Part shown: piece by piece, positions 24,979 to 34,753 of the stretch
Layout of the letters: each line of letters begins with the position of its first letter
Position numbering within the stretch: the stretch's first letter is position 1
NCBI RefSeq assembly: GCF_024721315.2
Contig: NZ_JANFAK020000009.1
Span: forward strand, 1-64,000
Direction: 5' to 3'
From: Streptomyces sp. Isolate_45
GTDB taxonomy: Bacteria; Actinomycetota; Actinomycetes; Streptomycetales; Streptomycetaceae
DNA: 64,000 nt
The notes under the pieces: generated by a model
The model's database searches: none
What the model was told of the DNA's origin: nothing
The model's input: only the letters and a program-made list of their open reading frames with translations
Made by a program: the position numbers and the translations under genes

Positions 24979-27900
24979 GTGTCGGCACCACACGAACTTC
25001 ATGCAACCAGAAAACGTTCGATGGCCAGAAAACATATCGGCGTACCACTCTTGGCTGCATTCTCGCTGCTCATCAGTGCGGGAGCGGCCCAGGGGGCGGA
25101 AAACAAGCCAAAGGATCCGCGTCGCTGGTCACAGGGTGCTCTCAAGAGGGCCGACTCTGTTTCGGGAAAGAATGCGCCGAAGGCGGAGGTGAGAATTCCG
25201 CAGGGCGACGGCGCCGCAGTCTGGCGGCCGAGAGACGTCTACTGGCCCCCGGCCTCCCGAACAGCGATCGATCTGGGTGCGAAACGGCCTGTCTCTCCGC
25301 CCGGCGCACCCTTCACCAAGGCCGTCCCCGTTCGCCCACCGACGGCCCCGGCGGCCGATCCGAGCCGCGCGGGCACGGCACCCGTATGGGTCGGTCCGGC
25401 ATCGGAGAACGGTGTGTCGCCCGCGGGCAAGGTGGATGTCGAGTTGGCCGACCGGGCAACTGCCGAGAAGGCCGGAGTCCAGGGCCTTCTGCTCTCGGTC
25501 CGGCCCTCGAAGGACGCAGCGGTGGGCGATGGCCCGGTGAAGGTTTCCGTCGACGTCTCGCACATAGCCGGGGCCTTCGGAGGCGATTGGCTCTCCCGTG
25601 CGCGTCTGATCTCTCTTCCCGCGTGTGTTCTGACAACCCCCGACCGCCCCGAATGCCGGACGCAGACACCCGTGGTGACTGCCAGGCAGGGCGACAGGGT
25701 CGGGCTGCTCAGTGCGGACATCAGCCTGAAGGCGAACACGGACACGGTTGGGGACAAGCGCCCGCCCTCGTCAGCCGGCGCCGCGGGCACTTCTGCCACT
25801 TCGGTCGGGGCGACGGTGCTGGCGGCTTCGGCGGCTCCCGCCGGTAGCGCCGGTGACTACAAGGCCACCAGCCTGGCTCCTTCCGGCACATGGAGCAGCG
25901 GGGGCAGCACCGGAGGATTCTCCTGGACCTATCCGATCGTGACCCCCGAAGGGCTCGGCAGCACCAAGCCGGACATCGCCCTCGGGTACAGCTCCCAGTC
26001 AGTGGACGGCCGCACGGCCGCCACCAACAACCAGTCCTCGTGGATCGGTGAAGGTTGGGACTACTCTCCCGGCTTCGTGGAGCGCCGCTTCAAGCCTTGC
26101 TCCAAGGACGGACAGACCGGCTCCGGCGAACAGTGCATGGCCGGCGAGAACGCCACCCTCTCCCTGAACGGGAAATCCTCTGCCCTGATCCGTGACGACG
26201 CGTCCGGTGTCTGGCGGCTGGAAGCCGATGACGCATCGAAGGTCGAGCGACTGACGGGCGCGGTCAACGGCGACAACAACGGGGAACACTGGAAGGTCAC
26301 CACGGCCGACGGTACCCAGTACTACTTCGGCATGGGCCGCAAGCCGGGAAGCCCGAGCGCCCCGGCGACCAACTCGGCATGGACCACACCGGTTTATGGG
26401 AACAACGCCGGCGAGGAGTGCCATCAGGCCACCTTCGCGGCATCCTGGTGCCAGCAGGCCTGGCGCTGGAACCTCGACTTCGTCGTCGATCCTCGCGGTG
26501 GTGTGATCACCCACTGGTACGAGACCGAGACCAACCACTACAAGCGCGGCAGCACGGCCTCGGCCCCGGGGGGCACACTCACGCCGTACATCCGCAGCGG
26601 CAACCTCACCAAGATCACCTATGGTTCAAAGCTCACGGATGCGGACAGCGTCAAGCCGACCGCGCAGATCGTCTTCGACACGACCCAGCGCTGCTTACCC
26701 GATGCGGGCTTCGACTGCGCACACTCCAAACTCGTCAAGGCCAACGCCACCAAGTGGCCCGACGTGCCTTACGACCTGCACTGCGCCGCCGCCGGCTCCT
26801 GCGAGAACTACTCCGCCACGTTCTGGACAACGAAGCGCTTGAGCAAGATCAGCACTCAAGTCCTCAACGGCACCGGCGGCTACGACCAGGTCGACTCCTA
26901 CGAGCTGAAGCACGAGTTCCCCAACCCACAGGACGGAACCGCGCCCACGCTGTGGCTCGCCTCGCTCACCCACATCGGCCATGACGGTGCGGGATCCCTG
27001 GCCACACCCCCGGTCACCTTCACCGGCCGGCTGATGAACAACAGGGTTGACTCCAGCGCCGACAACAAGCCGGCGCTCAACCGTCGTCGTATCGTCGGCA
27101 TCACGTCCGAGACCGGTCAGGTCACCGATGTCGGATACGCCGACCCGGACTGTGCGCCCGGTACCGGGTTGCCTTCGGCCCAGGACTCGAACTCCAAGCG
27201 CTGCTACCCCGTCTACTGGGCCCCGGACGAGAAGAGCTCGCTCGACCCGACCCTGGACTGGTTCCACAAGTACGTCGTCACCCGCGTCACCGAGCTCGAT
27301 CCCTTTGGAGGGTCACTGGCCCAGGAAGTCCGCTACGAGTACGTGGGCCCGGCCGCTTGGCACCGCGACGACGAGGAGCTGACCGAGGACAAGCGCCGCA
27401 CATGGAACGAGTTCCGCGGCTATGAGCAGGTCATCACCCGATCGGGCAGTGCTCCCGACGTCGTCTCCCGCAGCGCGGTCTTCTACCTGCGCGGCATGGA
27501 CGGCGATGTCAAGGCGGACGGCAGCAGGAGGACCGCCACCTTCACGGGAATTTCCGGACAGACCCTCAAAGACTCCAACCCGCTGGCGGGAACCGTCCGT
27601 GAGACGCAGACCTTTGCGTCCGATGCTGGAGAGCTCGTCACGGTCTCACAGTCGGATCCCTGGCTTTCGCCCGTGACCGCGACTCGTGGCCGCGGCGGCA
27701 AGCTCCCTGCCCTCACTGCCCAGATGCATCGCGAGGGCTCCATCAAGAAGAGGTCACTCCGGGCCGACAGGACATGGCAAAGCACGTCGAAGGTCACCAC
27801 CTACGATCCCGCGTTCGGCATGCCCGTGAGCATCCTTGACCGAGCCGACGGACTGCCCGACACCTGCGGTACGACTTCCTACGTCCGCAATACCGCCAAG

Positions 27901-30900
27901 TGGATGATCGACCGCGTCTCCGAAACGGTGCAGGTCGAGGGCGACTGCGCCACCGCTCCCAAGGTGGGCAACACACTGGGTCGTTCCCGCACCTACTACG
28001 ACGGCCAGAGCCACGGCTCCCTCACCGGCGCGGGCCAGGTCACCAGCACCGAGGAGCTCGATCACTTCGAAGGCGACCAGCCCGAGTACACCCGGATTTC
28101 CGCAACGGCCTACGACGCCTACGGTCGTGTTGTCAGCGTCACCGACGCGGTGGGCGCGCAGACGACGACGGCGTACGAGCCGGCTGGTCCCACCCGCGCC
28201 ACAACGGTGAGGACCACCAACCCCAAGGGCTGGAATACCACTTCCACTTTGCACGCCCTCCGCTCCAGTGAGATCAAATCGGTGGACGAGAACGGCCGCA
28301 CCACCGAAACGTCCTACGACGCACTCGGCCGCGTCACCAGTGTCTGGCTGCCCGGCCGCGCGCGTGACCAGAGCGCGAGCAAGGTGTTCTCGTACGATCT
28401 CTCGAACACCGGAACCAGCTCGATCACCAGCCAGAGCCTACGCGCCGACCAGTCGTACGCCACGACCATCAGCATTCTCGACGCGTTCGGGGAGCAGATC
28501 CAGCAGCAGTCGGTGCCGCAGAACGGCGCGGCCGGTGCCCGTCTGATCGCCGACACGGCCTATGACAGCCATGGCCGTGTCCACAAGAACAACGAGACGT
28601 ACTTCAACACGTCCTCCGCCCCGGCCAAGACTCGCTTCCTCGCCAATGACAACGCGGTCCCCGGGCAAAACACCACCGTCTACGACGGGCTCGGACGCCC
28701 GGTGGCCAACGTCTTCTCCTCCAAGGCCGCCGAACAGTGGCGCACCACGACCGCGTACCCCGGCATCGATCGCACGGACGTCACCCCACCCAAGGGAGAC
28801 ACCGCGGTCAGTACCGTCACCGACTCCCGTGGCCGTAAGGTCGAGCAGCGGCGCTTCAAGGGGGGCAAGCCGGAAGGCGACTACGACGCCACCCGGTATT
28901 CTTACAGCGTCGACGGCGAGCTGGCCCGAATCACGGACCCCGCCGGCAACGCCTGGACGTACGACTACGACCTGCACGGCCGCCAGGTGCGGGTCGTCGA
29001 CCCCGACAAGGGTGCGGGCACGATCACCTACGACGCCGCCGACCGTGCGGTGTCGACAACGGACGCCCGCGGCACCACCGTCTTCACCAACTACGACATC
29101 CTGGGACGCCCCACCTCCCGCAACCTCAGCGCGGCTGACGGCCCCAAGCTTGCCACGTACGAGTACGACACCGTCGCCCTCGGCCGGCCCACGGCATCCA
29201 CCAGTTGGGTCGATGGCAAGCCCTGGCGCCAGGAGACCACGGGCTACGACGTCGGATACCGGGCCACGGACACCAAGCTGGTCGTGCCCGACGGGGAAGG
29301 GGCTCTGACCGGTACCTACAGCGCCTCGACCACGTACGACCCGATCACGGGCCTCGAGCGTCGCTCGACGCTGCCCGCTGTGGGCGGTCTGCCCTCCGAA
29401 CGGCTCAGCGCCGGCCGCAACGTCAACGGACTGCCCGTTTCCTACGGCTCCGACAACGTCAGTTACGTGAACTTCACGGACTACGACCCCTTCGGTTCGG
29501 TCCAACGAACCACTCTCGGCGATGACCCCAGGCAGGTCAGTGTCACGAACATCCAGGACCCGGCCACCGGCCGACTCCTGAACAGCCGAGTGGACAAGCA
29601 GGACAGCGCGGTTGCCGTGGATACCACCGACTACACCTACACCGCGGCAGGCGACGTCACGTCGGTCACCAGCACCCAGGGCGCCACGCGCGACACGCAG
29701 TGCTTCGCGTACGACCCCCTCCGTCGCCTCACCGCTGCCTGGACCGACACCGGTACCACGACGACACAGCCCGGGCCCTCCGTCCCAGGCATCGGAGGCT
29801 GCGCCAATACCTCCCCGCAACAAGCCAAGATCGGCGGCTCGAATCCCTACCACCAGTCCTTCACCTATGACGTGACCGGCAACCGCACCTCCTCCACCGA
29901 CCACGACCCGGCCGGTGACCCCACCAAGAACATCACCAACACCTACACCTTCCCGGACGCGGGCACCCCGCGCCCGCACGCACCGATCTCGACCACGACC
30001 CGGACCGGCGCTGCCTCGTCGGCTGCCAAGGCGATCACCTACGACGAGACCGGCAATACCCTGACCCGGCCCTTCGGTGCCGAAGGCGTACAGGCACTCA
30101 CGTGGACGGCCGAGGGGCAGCTCGCATCGGCCACCTCCAGCTCGGGTACCTCCACGTACGTCTACGACGCGGACCGCAAGCGCCTGCTGCGCCGTGACCC
30201 GGGCAAGACCACCCTCTTCATCGGCTCGACCGAACTCACTCTCGAAACCGGCACCAACAAGGTCACCGGTACCCGCTACTACTCGGCTCCGGGTGGGACC
30301 ACCATCGTCCGGTCCTCGGCCGGCACCCTGTCCTACGTCGCCGCCGACCACCACAACACGGGCGTCACCTCCATCGACGCGATGACCCTCCAGGTCCAGC
30401 GCCGTGGGTCCAAGCCATTCGGTGAGGATCGCGGTACGAAGCCCGCCGCATGGCCGGGCGAGCGTGGGTTCGTGGGAGGCGTACAGGACACGATGACAGG
30501 CCTGACCCACCTCGGAGCACGCGAATACGATCCGAGATTGGGCCGCTTCCTCTCCGTGGACCCGATCATGGCGGTGGACGATCCCCGTCAGCACCACGGG
30601 TACCAGTACGGGAACAACAGTCCCCTGACCGAGTGGGATCCGACCGGCGAGGCCCTCGAGGAATGCCGCAGTGGCATGTACACCTGCACCAACGGCGGAA
30701 CCAGGCCGACCGGTTACGGGAACAATTATGAGCGAGAGGTATCGAACAACCGCGGCACTCTCGCGCCTGAGTACGTGAGGCAGAAGACTCGCAACAAGAA
30801 CGCCTGCCGACACGACCCCAGCTGCGGGCGGAGCAGTTACAGCGCTCCGAAGAGCGTCTCGAAGCCCCAGCGGAGCAAAGGCAAGAGCCTGGGAAGAGTG

Positions 30901-31440
30901 GCGCTGTCCGGTCTGAAGGACGGGCTGCTGGGACAAGGCGGTCGGTGGATCGTCGACAACACCGAGCGAGTCAAGCGGGGCTTGAACATTGCGAAGGACT
31001 GGGCCATAGAGCATCGCGGTCTTCTCGCGACGATCGCCTCGACCGCTGCATGCCTCACCCCAGGCCTGGGGTGGGCCGTCTGCGCGGTGGCAACAGGTAT
31101 CGCCCTGGGCACGCGCATGAGTCAACGGGCATCGGAAGGTGGTGGTTGGGGCAAAACATGGCAGGACAACACCTTCGACGCAATCTTCACCGCGGGCACC
31201 TTCGGCGTGGGCAGTTCCATCAGGTACGCGAAGTTCGGCAGCCTCTCAGGCCTGAAGGAACCCTTCCGCGCTCCCCATCCGTTGCAGGGCAGGGCCTGGA
31301 GCGGAGCGGCCCCGCAGGCATGGGAGCGGGCTGCGGAGCGAGCCGGCCCGGTTTACGACATGGTGGGCGCCTACAGTCCGCTGTATACACTGGGAGGAGC
31401 CGTCCCCTCGGTGGTCGGAGCCTTCCGCGACAACAACTGA
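24979..31440 (+). CDS. secreted RHS-repeat protein with a polymorphic C-terminal domain
   Basis: A 2153-residue RHS/YD-repeat protein. After a signal peptide (RKHIGVPLLAAFSLLISAGA) come a long N-terminal domain with the SpvB/TcdB-like YSSQSVDGRTAATNNQSSW, then dozens of YD-type repeats (e.g. TSYDALGRVTSVWLPGRA, YDLHGRQVRVVD). The RHS-associated core closes with GAREYDPRLGRFLSVDPI near residue 1852 and GNNSPLTEWDPTG. Beyond it, about 265 residues form a variable tip with GLLATIASTAACLTPGLGW and AVCAVATGIALGTRM, a hydrophobic pair typical of membrane-active or pre-toxin modules. GTG 24979 follows a G-rich ribosome-binding site; ATG 25021 is an alternative. By family, the shell encloses a toxic tip that acts on competitors. 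Confidence 0.88.
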   Translation: MSAPHELHATRKRSMARKHIGVPLLAAFSLLISAGAAQGAENKPKDPRRWSQGALKRADSVSGKNAPKAEVRIPQGDGAAVWRPRDVYWPPASRTAIDLGAKRPVSPPGAPFTKAVPVRPPTAPAADPSRAGTAPVWVGPASENGVSPAGKVDVELADRATAEKAGVQGLLLSVRPSKDAAVGDGPVKVSVDVSHIAGAFGGDWLSRARLISLPACVLTTPDRPECRTQTPVVTARQGDRVGLLSADISLKANTDTVGDKRPPSSAGAAGTSATSVGATVLAASAAPAGSAGDYKATSLAPSGTWSSGGSTGGFSWTYPIVTPEGLGSTKPDIALGYSSQSVDGRTAATNNQSSWIGEGWDYSPGFVERRFKPCSKDGQTGSGEQCMAGENATLSLNGKSSALIRDDASGVWRLEADDASKVERLTGAVNGDNNGEHWKVTTADGTQYYFGMGRKPGSPSAPATNSAWTTPVYGNNAGEECHQATFAASWCQQAWRWNLDFVVDPRGGVITHWYETETNHYKRGSTASAPGGTLTPYIRSGNLTKITYGSKLTDADSVKPTAQIVFDTTQRCLPDAGFDCAHSKLVKANATKWPDVPYDLHCAAAGSCENYSATFWTTKRLSKISTQVLNGTGGYDQVDSYELKHEFPNPQDGTAPTLWLASLTHIGHDGAGSLATPPVTFTGRLMNNRVDSSADNKPALNRRRIVGITSETGQVTDVGYADPDCAPGTGLPSAQDSNSKRCYPVYWAPDEKSSLDPTLDWFHKYVVTRVTELDPFGGSLAQEVRYEYVGPAAWHRDDEELTEDKRRTWNEFRGYEQVITRSGSAPDVVSRSAVFYLRGMDGDVKADGSRRTATFTGISGQTLKDSNPLAGTVRETQTFASDAGELVTVSQSDPWLSPVTATRGRGGKLPALTAQMHREGSIKKRSLRADRTWQSTSKVTTYDPAFGMPVSILDRADGLPDTCGTTSYVRNTAKWMIDRVSETVQVEGDCATAPKVGNTLGRSRTYYDGQSHGSLTGAGQVTSTEELDHFEGDQPEYTRISATAYDAYGRVVSVTDAVGAQTTTAYEPAGPTRATTVRTTNPKGWNTTSTLHALRSSEIKSVDENGRTTETSYDALGRVTSVWLPGRARDQSASKVFSYDLSNTGTSSITSQSLRADQSYATTISILDAFGEQIQQQSVPQNGAAGARLIADTAYDSHGRVHKNNETYFNTSSAPAKTRFLANDNAVPGQNTTVYDGLGRPVANVFSSKAAEQWRTTTAYPGIDRTDVTPPKGDTAVSTVTDSRGRKVEQRRFKGGKPEGDYDATRYSYSVDGELARITDPAGNAWTYDYDLHGRQVRVVDPDKGAGTITYDAADRAVSTTDARGTTVFTNYDILGRPTSRNLSAADGPKLATYEYDTVALGRPTASTSWVDGKPWRQETTGYDVGYRATDTKLVVPDGEGALTGTYSASTTYDPITGLERRSTLPAVGGLPSERLSAGRNVNGLPVSYGSDNVSYVNFTDYDPFGSVQRTTLGDDPRQVSVTNIQDPATGRLLNSRVDKQDSAVAVDTTDYTYTAAGDVTSVTSTQGATRDTQCFAYDPLRRLTAAWTDTGTTTTQPGPSVPGIGGCANTSPQQAKIGGSNPYHQSFTYDVTGNRTSSTDHDPAGDPTKNITNTYTFPDAGTPRPHAPISTTTRTGAASSAAKAITYDETGNTLTRPFGAEGVQALTWTAEGQLASATSSSGTSTYVYDADRKRLLRRDPGKTTLFIGSTELTLETGTNKVTGTRYYSAPGGTTIVRSSAGTLSYVAADHHNTGVTSIDAMTLQVQRRGSKPFGEDRGTKPAAWPGERGFVGGVQDTMTGLTHLGAREYDPRLGRFLSVDPIMAVDDPRQHHGYQYGNNSPLTEWDPTGEALEECRSGMYTCTNGGTRPTGYGNNYEREVSNNRGTLAPEYVRQKTRNKNACRHDPSCGRSSYSAPKSVSKPQRSKGKSLGRVALSGLKDGLLGQGGRWIVDNTERVKRGLNIAKDWAIEHRGLLATIASTAACLTPGLGWAVCAVATGIALGTRMSQRASEGGGWGKTWQDNTFDAIFTAGTFGVGSSIRYAKFGSLSGLKEPFRAPHPLQGRAWSGAAPQAWERAAERAGPVYDMVGAYSPLYTLGGAVPSVVGAFRDNN

Positions 31441-31480
31441 CGCCGCCCGAAGAACCTCCAGGCTCCGAAGGGATCCAGCA

Positions 31481-31948
31481 GTGAATGGCAAGATAGCGTT
31501 CCGTAGTCCTTGGAACATCGTCGTGTGCGGAAGTGGGCTTCTCGCTCTCCTCGTTGGTGCTGCCACGGCCTCCGAAATACCGTGGAGTAAGGAACCCTTC
31601 ACCATCACTGTGTGCCTGCTCGGCGGTCTGTGGTTGTCCGTCAGAGGGGCGTTGTGTGCGGCATGGGTCGACCACTCAGGAGTCAGGTATCTGGGGGTCT
31701 TCTCCTCGACCCGAATTCCGTGGGCCGCCATAGAGGAGATCACCACTGAGCTCCGCGGCGGTACCCTTCTGACCTCCGCGATGCCGGTGCTCAAGCTGAA
31801 GGGCGGCCGGTCGGTCTCTCTGGACGGTCTGGCCGGATACACCGTCGGCAACGACGAGAACGCCCGCGTGTCCATGCAGGTGCACGAAATGAACGCCGCT
31901 CGCAAGCTGCACCAAGGCGCCGGCCGCCGGCCGGTCGACGGCGCGTGA
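31481..31948 (+). CDS. PH-like membrane protein, candidate immunity protein for the RHS tip
   Basis: A 155-residue protein with two N-terminal hydrophobic segments (IVVCGSGLLALLVGAATA, FTITVCLLGGLWLSV) followed by a bacterial PH-domain-like beta region (VRYLGVFSSTRIPWAAIEEI, PVLKLKGGRSVSLDGLAGY). It begins 40 nt after the RHS stop with GAAGGGAT-type sequence before GTG 31481, on the same strand and thus in the same transcript. Genes in this position after polymorphic toxins are usually immunity genes, and a membrane location would suit protection from a membrane-directed tip. Immunity is inference; a PH-domain protein of unrelated function is the alternative. Confidence 0.65.
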   Translation: MNGKIAFRSPWNIVVCGSGLLALLVGAATASEIPWSKEPFTITVCLLGGLWLSVRGALCAAWVDHSGVRYLGVFSSTRIPWAAIEEITTELRGGTLLTSAMPVLKLKGGRSVSLDGLAGYTVGNDENARVSMQVHEMNAARKLHQGAGRRPVDGA

Positions 31949-31952
31949 GATG

Positions 31953-31985
31953 ACGGGGCCACAGTCCTACGGGCTGTGGCCCCGT
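31953..31985. terminator. strong terminator hairpin after the RHS operon
   Basis: ACGGGGCCACAG (31953-31964) and CTGTGGCCCCGT (31974-31985) form a perfect 12-bp stem with a 9-nt loop, 5 nt past the stop of the PH-like gene. The leftward 31967 gene ends inside the loop, so its last codons are part of the hairpin. Confidence 0.85.
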
Positions 31986-32368
31986 CCGCCTGCGGACGGC
32001 GGGGATACGCCCTCCTGATGGACATCGCACTGCACGGCCGCTGACCTGCCGACCAGTTGATGCCGGGAACGGCGACGGTCCCGTTGGAGGAGCGTTCCGG
32101 CCATCAGGACGGCGCAGGAGAGGGCCAGTTCGGCGAGCTTGCCCAGGACGAACTCCTCCCGCCCGTCGCTCAGCGGATACGCCACGACGATCCAGATCGC
32201 GGCGACGATGCCGAGCACCGTCCGCCCGAGCCGCATCGCGTTGATGACCTTGTCCTCCGGGCGTTCGTCCAGCGCCGGCCGGCCCTCTCCCAAGGCGGCG
32301 TGGAACACGCTGTTCACCGCTCCGACCGACCCCCTGAGGACGCCGGGACGCGGACTGACCCTGTTCAC
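31967..32368 (-). CDS. hypothetical membrane protein (133 aa)
   Basis: Two hydrophobic stretches are visible: TVLGIVAAIWIVVAYPL and LAELALSCAVLMAGTLL, separated by a short DGREEF loop. The N-terminal 45 residues are soluble (GEGRPALDERPEDKVINAMR) and the C-terminal 40 are basic. GTG 32368 is preceded by GGGGAATT with suitable spacing. It is not a recognised family. Its final residues overlap the terminator hairpin, and the true end may be shorter. Confidence 0.55.
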   Translation of the reverse strand: MNRVSPRPGVLRGSVGAVNSVFHAALGEGRPALDERPEDKVINAMRLGRTVLGIVAAIWIVVAYPLSDGREEFVLGKLAELALSCAVLMAGTLLQRDRRRSRHQLVGRSAAVQCDVHQEGVSPPSAGGRGHSP

Positions 32369-32489
32369 TTGAATTCCCCCGAGTGTGGTGCGTGGTGCGT
32401 GCGCTCCGTGTGACCTGCGCGATCACGACGAACGTCGAACACCCTAAAGGTTCTTGACGGGCGCTCCGTGTGGGTTCGTGGTGACGTGG

Positions 32490-32906
32490 TCAGGGACCGG
32501 CGGTCAGGCTTCCGTTGATCCTGCCGCTGTCGTCCGAGGTGACGCTCAGGTCCACGATGACCACGCTGCCCGTGTCGTTCCGCCAGAGGGTGACGGTGCC
32601 GGACGACGGCGTCACGTTCTGGACGGTGCCGAGCACCCCGCCCGTCCGGCGGTCGACCGCCTGGAAGTCGCCCCGCGTCACCGTTCCGGACTCCGCGACC
32701 GCCACGGTCACGGTTTCCCCCGCGCTCGCGTACACCCTGTCGCAGCGCTGGAACGGGCCGGGCCCGACCCCGCACGTGTACGGGGCGAAGTCCGTTGAGG
32801 GCACGGCAACGCTCGGCGTTCCCAGGGCTGCGGCCGCGAGCGCGAGGCAGGCGGCCCCGACCAGTCGGCCGCGCCGGAACGGGCCGGACCTCGGGACTCG
32901 ATTCAT
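32490..32906 (-). CDS. small secreted protein (138 aa), function unknown
   Basis: ATG 32906 (with GGAG 6 nt before) gives a basic N-terminus and a signal peptide (LVGAACLALAAAALGTPSVA). The mature part is beta-rich and has one likely disulphide, in TCGVGPGPFQRCDRV, then ETVTVAVAESGTVTRGDFQA and SVVIVDLSVTSDDSGRING. This looks like a small secreted beta-sandwich. An ATG at 32918 is the alternative start. The neighbouring 31967 gene reads the same way across a 121-nt gap. No function can be given. Confidence 0.65.
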   Translation of the reverse strand: MNRVPRSGPFRRGRLVGAACLALAAAALGTPSVAVPSTDFAPYTCGVGPGPFQRCDRVYASAGETVTVAVAESGTVTRGDFQAVDRRTGGVLGTVQNVTPSSGTVTLWRNDTGSVVIVDLSVTSDDSGRINGSLTAGP

Positions 32907-33219
32907 GGACGGCTCCATGCCCTGCTCGCCCCGCGGACACGACTCGACATCGCACTGGCGTGGCACCCGGTGACCTGCACGTACCGGGCGCCGGGACGGA
33001 TCCCGGGAATGCGTCACCGGCTCCGTCGGGGGCGCATCGCGCGCTCCCTTCGAATTCTGGTCCGCCCCCGCGCCCCCGCGCCCCCGCAACCGGGCCCGTT
33101 CCGTATCCGTGACCCGTCCCGGCCGGACCCTCGGCCGGTTGTTGGGGACATGATGAATCCCGCTAGGGTGCCCAGGTCACCGACCCGGTGACCGAACCGA
33201 CTTCTTCGAGGGGACCATC

Positions 33220-33861
33220 GTGGCCACTCCACCACCGCAGCAGGGCTCGGTCCCGCAGCACCAGCACAACCCGTACGCCCAACAGCCCGGCCAGGGAAAC
33301 CCGTACGCGCAGCAGCCCCAGCAGCCCCAGCAGCCGCCGGGGCACGGCAATCCGTACGCGCAGCAGCAGCCCGGCGGCGCCCCGCAGCAGCCCGCCGGCC
33401 ACGGGAACCCGTTCGCCGCGGGCCCCTTCCCCCACCCGGGTCACCATGCACCGCAGCAGGGCGGCGGCCCCGGCTGCCGGCTGTGCGGGGCGCAGCCGGC
33501 GGCGCATGCGACCGTCCGGGGCCACCAGGGCATGGTCCTGATGATGCGCTCGCTGAGCGTGCAGGGGCCGTTCTGCCGTGACTGCGGGACCGCGACCGTC
33601 CGGGGCATGTCCGCGAAGACGCTCTGGCAGGGTTGGTGGGCGCCGATGTCCATGCTGCTCACCCCGATCACGGTGTTGCGCAACCTCGGCCCGAGGTCGA
33701 CGTTCGCCGGGCTCGCGGCCCCGCAGGGCGGCTTCCGTCCGCCGCTGGACCCGGGCAAGCAGTTGCGGCGGCGTCCGGAGGCGCTGGTCGTCTCGGTGCC
33801 GATGGCGCTGTCCCTGCTCTTCTACGCGACGTTCATCGTCATCGCCGTGGCCACCGGCTGA
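33220..33861 (+). CDS. NPYAQQ-repeat membrane protein with Cys pairs
   Basis: A 213-residue protein. The first 75 residues are low-complexity Gln/Pro/Gly with four near-repeats of GNPYAQQ/NPFAAG. Then come two CxxC pairs, CRLCG (about 87) and CRDCG (about 118), that suggest a zinc ribbon, and two or three hydrophobic segments (LWQGWWAPMSMLLTPITVL, ALVVSVPMALSLLFYATFIV). The start is GTG 33220, about 10 nt after GAGGGG. I recognise the architecture as a recurring Streptomyces membrane protein of unknown role. A strong hairpin follows its stop. Confidence 0.75.
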   Translation: MATPPPQQGSVPQHQHNPYAQQPGQGNPYAQQPQQPQQPPGHGNPYAQQQPGGAPQQPAGHGNPFAAGPFPHPGHHAPQQGGGPGCRLCGAQPAAHATVRGHQGMVLMMRSLSVQGPFCRDCGTATVRGMSAKTLWQGWWAPMSMLLTPITVLRNLGPRSTFAGLAAPQGGFRPPLDPGKQLRRRPEALVVSVPMALSLLFYATFIVIAVATG

Positions 33862-33881
33862 CCGGCCTCCGACGAAGCGAC

Positions 33882-33916
33882 CGTGCCCCCGCCGGCCCAT
33901 GGCCCGCGGGGGCACG
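33882..33916. terminator. terminator hairpin after the NPYAQQ protein gene
   Basis: CGTGCCCCCGC (33882-33892) and GCGGGGGCACG (33906-33916) pair perfectly over 11 bp with a 13-nt loop, 21 nt after the stop codon. Confidence 0.8.
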
Positions 33917-34038
33917 GACGTTCCCGGTGACGAGGTGAGGCGGGGGAGGACCCGTTCCTCCTCAACTTCGGCTTCCGCGAACTCACTCAACCATCGACGG
34001 CACGTGACGCTCATCGCGTTCACGTGCCGCATCAGGCG

Positions 34039-34731
34039 TTATGGATGACCTTCGAGTTCGGAGGAGTCCGCTTCGGAAATCACAACGGAGTCGAGGCCGG
34101 ATTCGATGCCGGAGGTGATTCCGGATGCCGGATCGAATGCGGGCAGGCGGGCGTGGATGACCGCGCTGCCGTATGCGGTGAGGCTGGCGCGCAATTGGCT
34201 CCAGCCTTCTTCGGATCCGGCGACGAGCCCGGCCATCAGTCGACGTTGCTGCTCCACCACGAAGGGCCAGGAGGCGATCCCGATCAGGGTCATCAGTAGA
34301 TGGCCGACCTCTTGGGATGAGGTGGGGGACAGGGCCTTGCAGAGGGCCTCGTTCTTGCTCAGGTAGTACGCGTGGCGTTCTTCCTCGCCGGGAATCTTCG
34401 CGTCTCCGTAGTGCAGGCCCTCCCATGCGAGGAGGCGCACCAGGCTCGGGTCGTGCCGGTGGTAGTCGAAGACCTGGCCGACGTATTGCTCAAGACCCTC
34501 CCGCGTCGTCGGCACGGGAACCTGCTCGCTCAGATCCTGGTAAGCGCAGGCCAGGACCCTGGAGAAGAGCTGCTCCTTGCTGCCGAAGTACGAGTACAGA
34601 CGCTGTTTGTTCGCCGCCGCCTGTTCGGCGATGCGGTCCACCCGGGCGCCCGCGATGCCGTACGTGGCGAACTCCCTGCGGGCTGCGTCCAGCAGACGGG
34701 TCGGCGTGTCGCGAGTTGGATCGTTGGCCAT
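34039..34731 (-). CDS. TetR-family regulator of the AfsA-like/KAS III cluster
   Basis: A 230-residue TetR-type repressor. The N-terminal HTH is in RLLDAARREFATYGIAGARV, then DRIAEQAAANKQRLYSYFGS (to about residue 50), with the usual YxYFGSKEQLF end. The ligand domain includes LEQYVGQVFDYHRHDPSLVR. Its ATG lies 23 nt from the first of three palindromic sites (34754-34814), and the AfsA-like gene begins on the other side, so it should repress both directions. The ligand is unknown; in hormone systems the partner cluster often makes it. Overall length is normal for the family. Confidence 0.9.
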   Translation of the reverse strand: MANDPTRDTPTRLLDAARREFATYGIAGARVDRIAEQAAANKQRLYSYFGSKEQLFSRVLACAYQDLSEQVPVPTTREGLEQYVGQVFDYHRHDPSLVRLLAWEGLHYGDAKIPGEEERHAYYLSKNEALCKALSPTSSQEVGHLLMTLIGIASWPFVVEQQRRLMAGLVAGSEEGWSQLRASLTAYGSAVIHARLPAFDPASGITSGIESGLDSVVISEADSSELEGHP

Positions 34732-34753
34732 GCATCGAGCCTAGCACGACGAA

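Noticed and set aside
28438-31125. 895-residue minus-strand frame inside the RHS gene
   Set aside because: Shadow frame of the RHS gene; the repeat codon bias of the RHS gene leaves the antisense frame open. RHS motifs on the plus strand are unambiguous.
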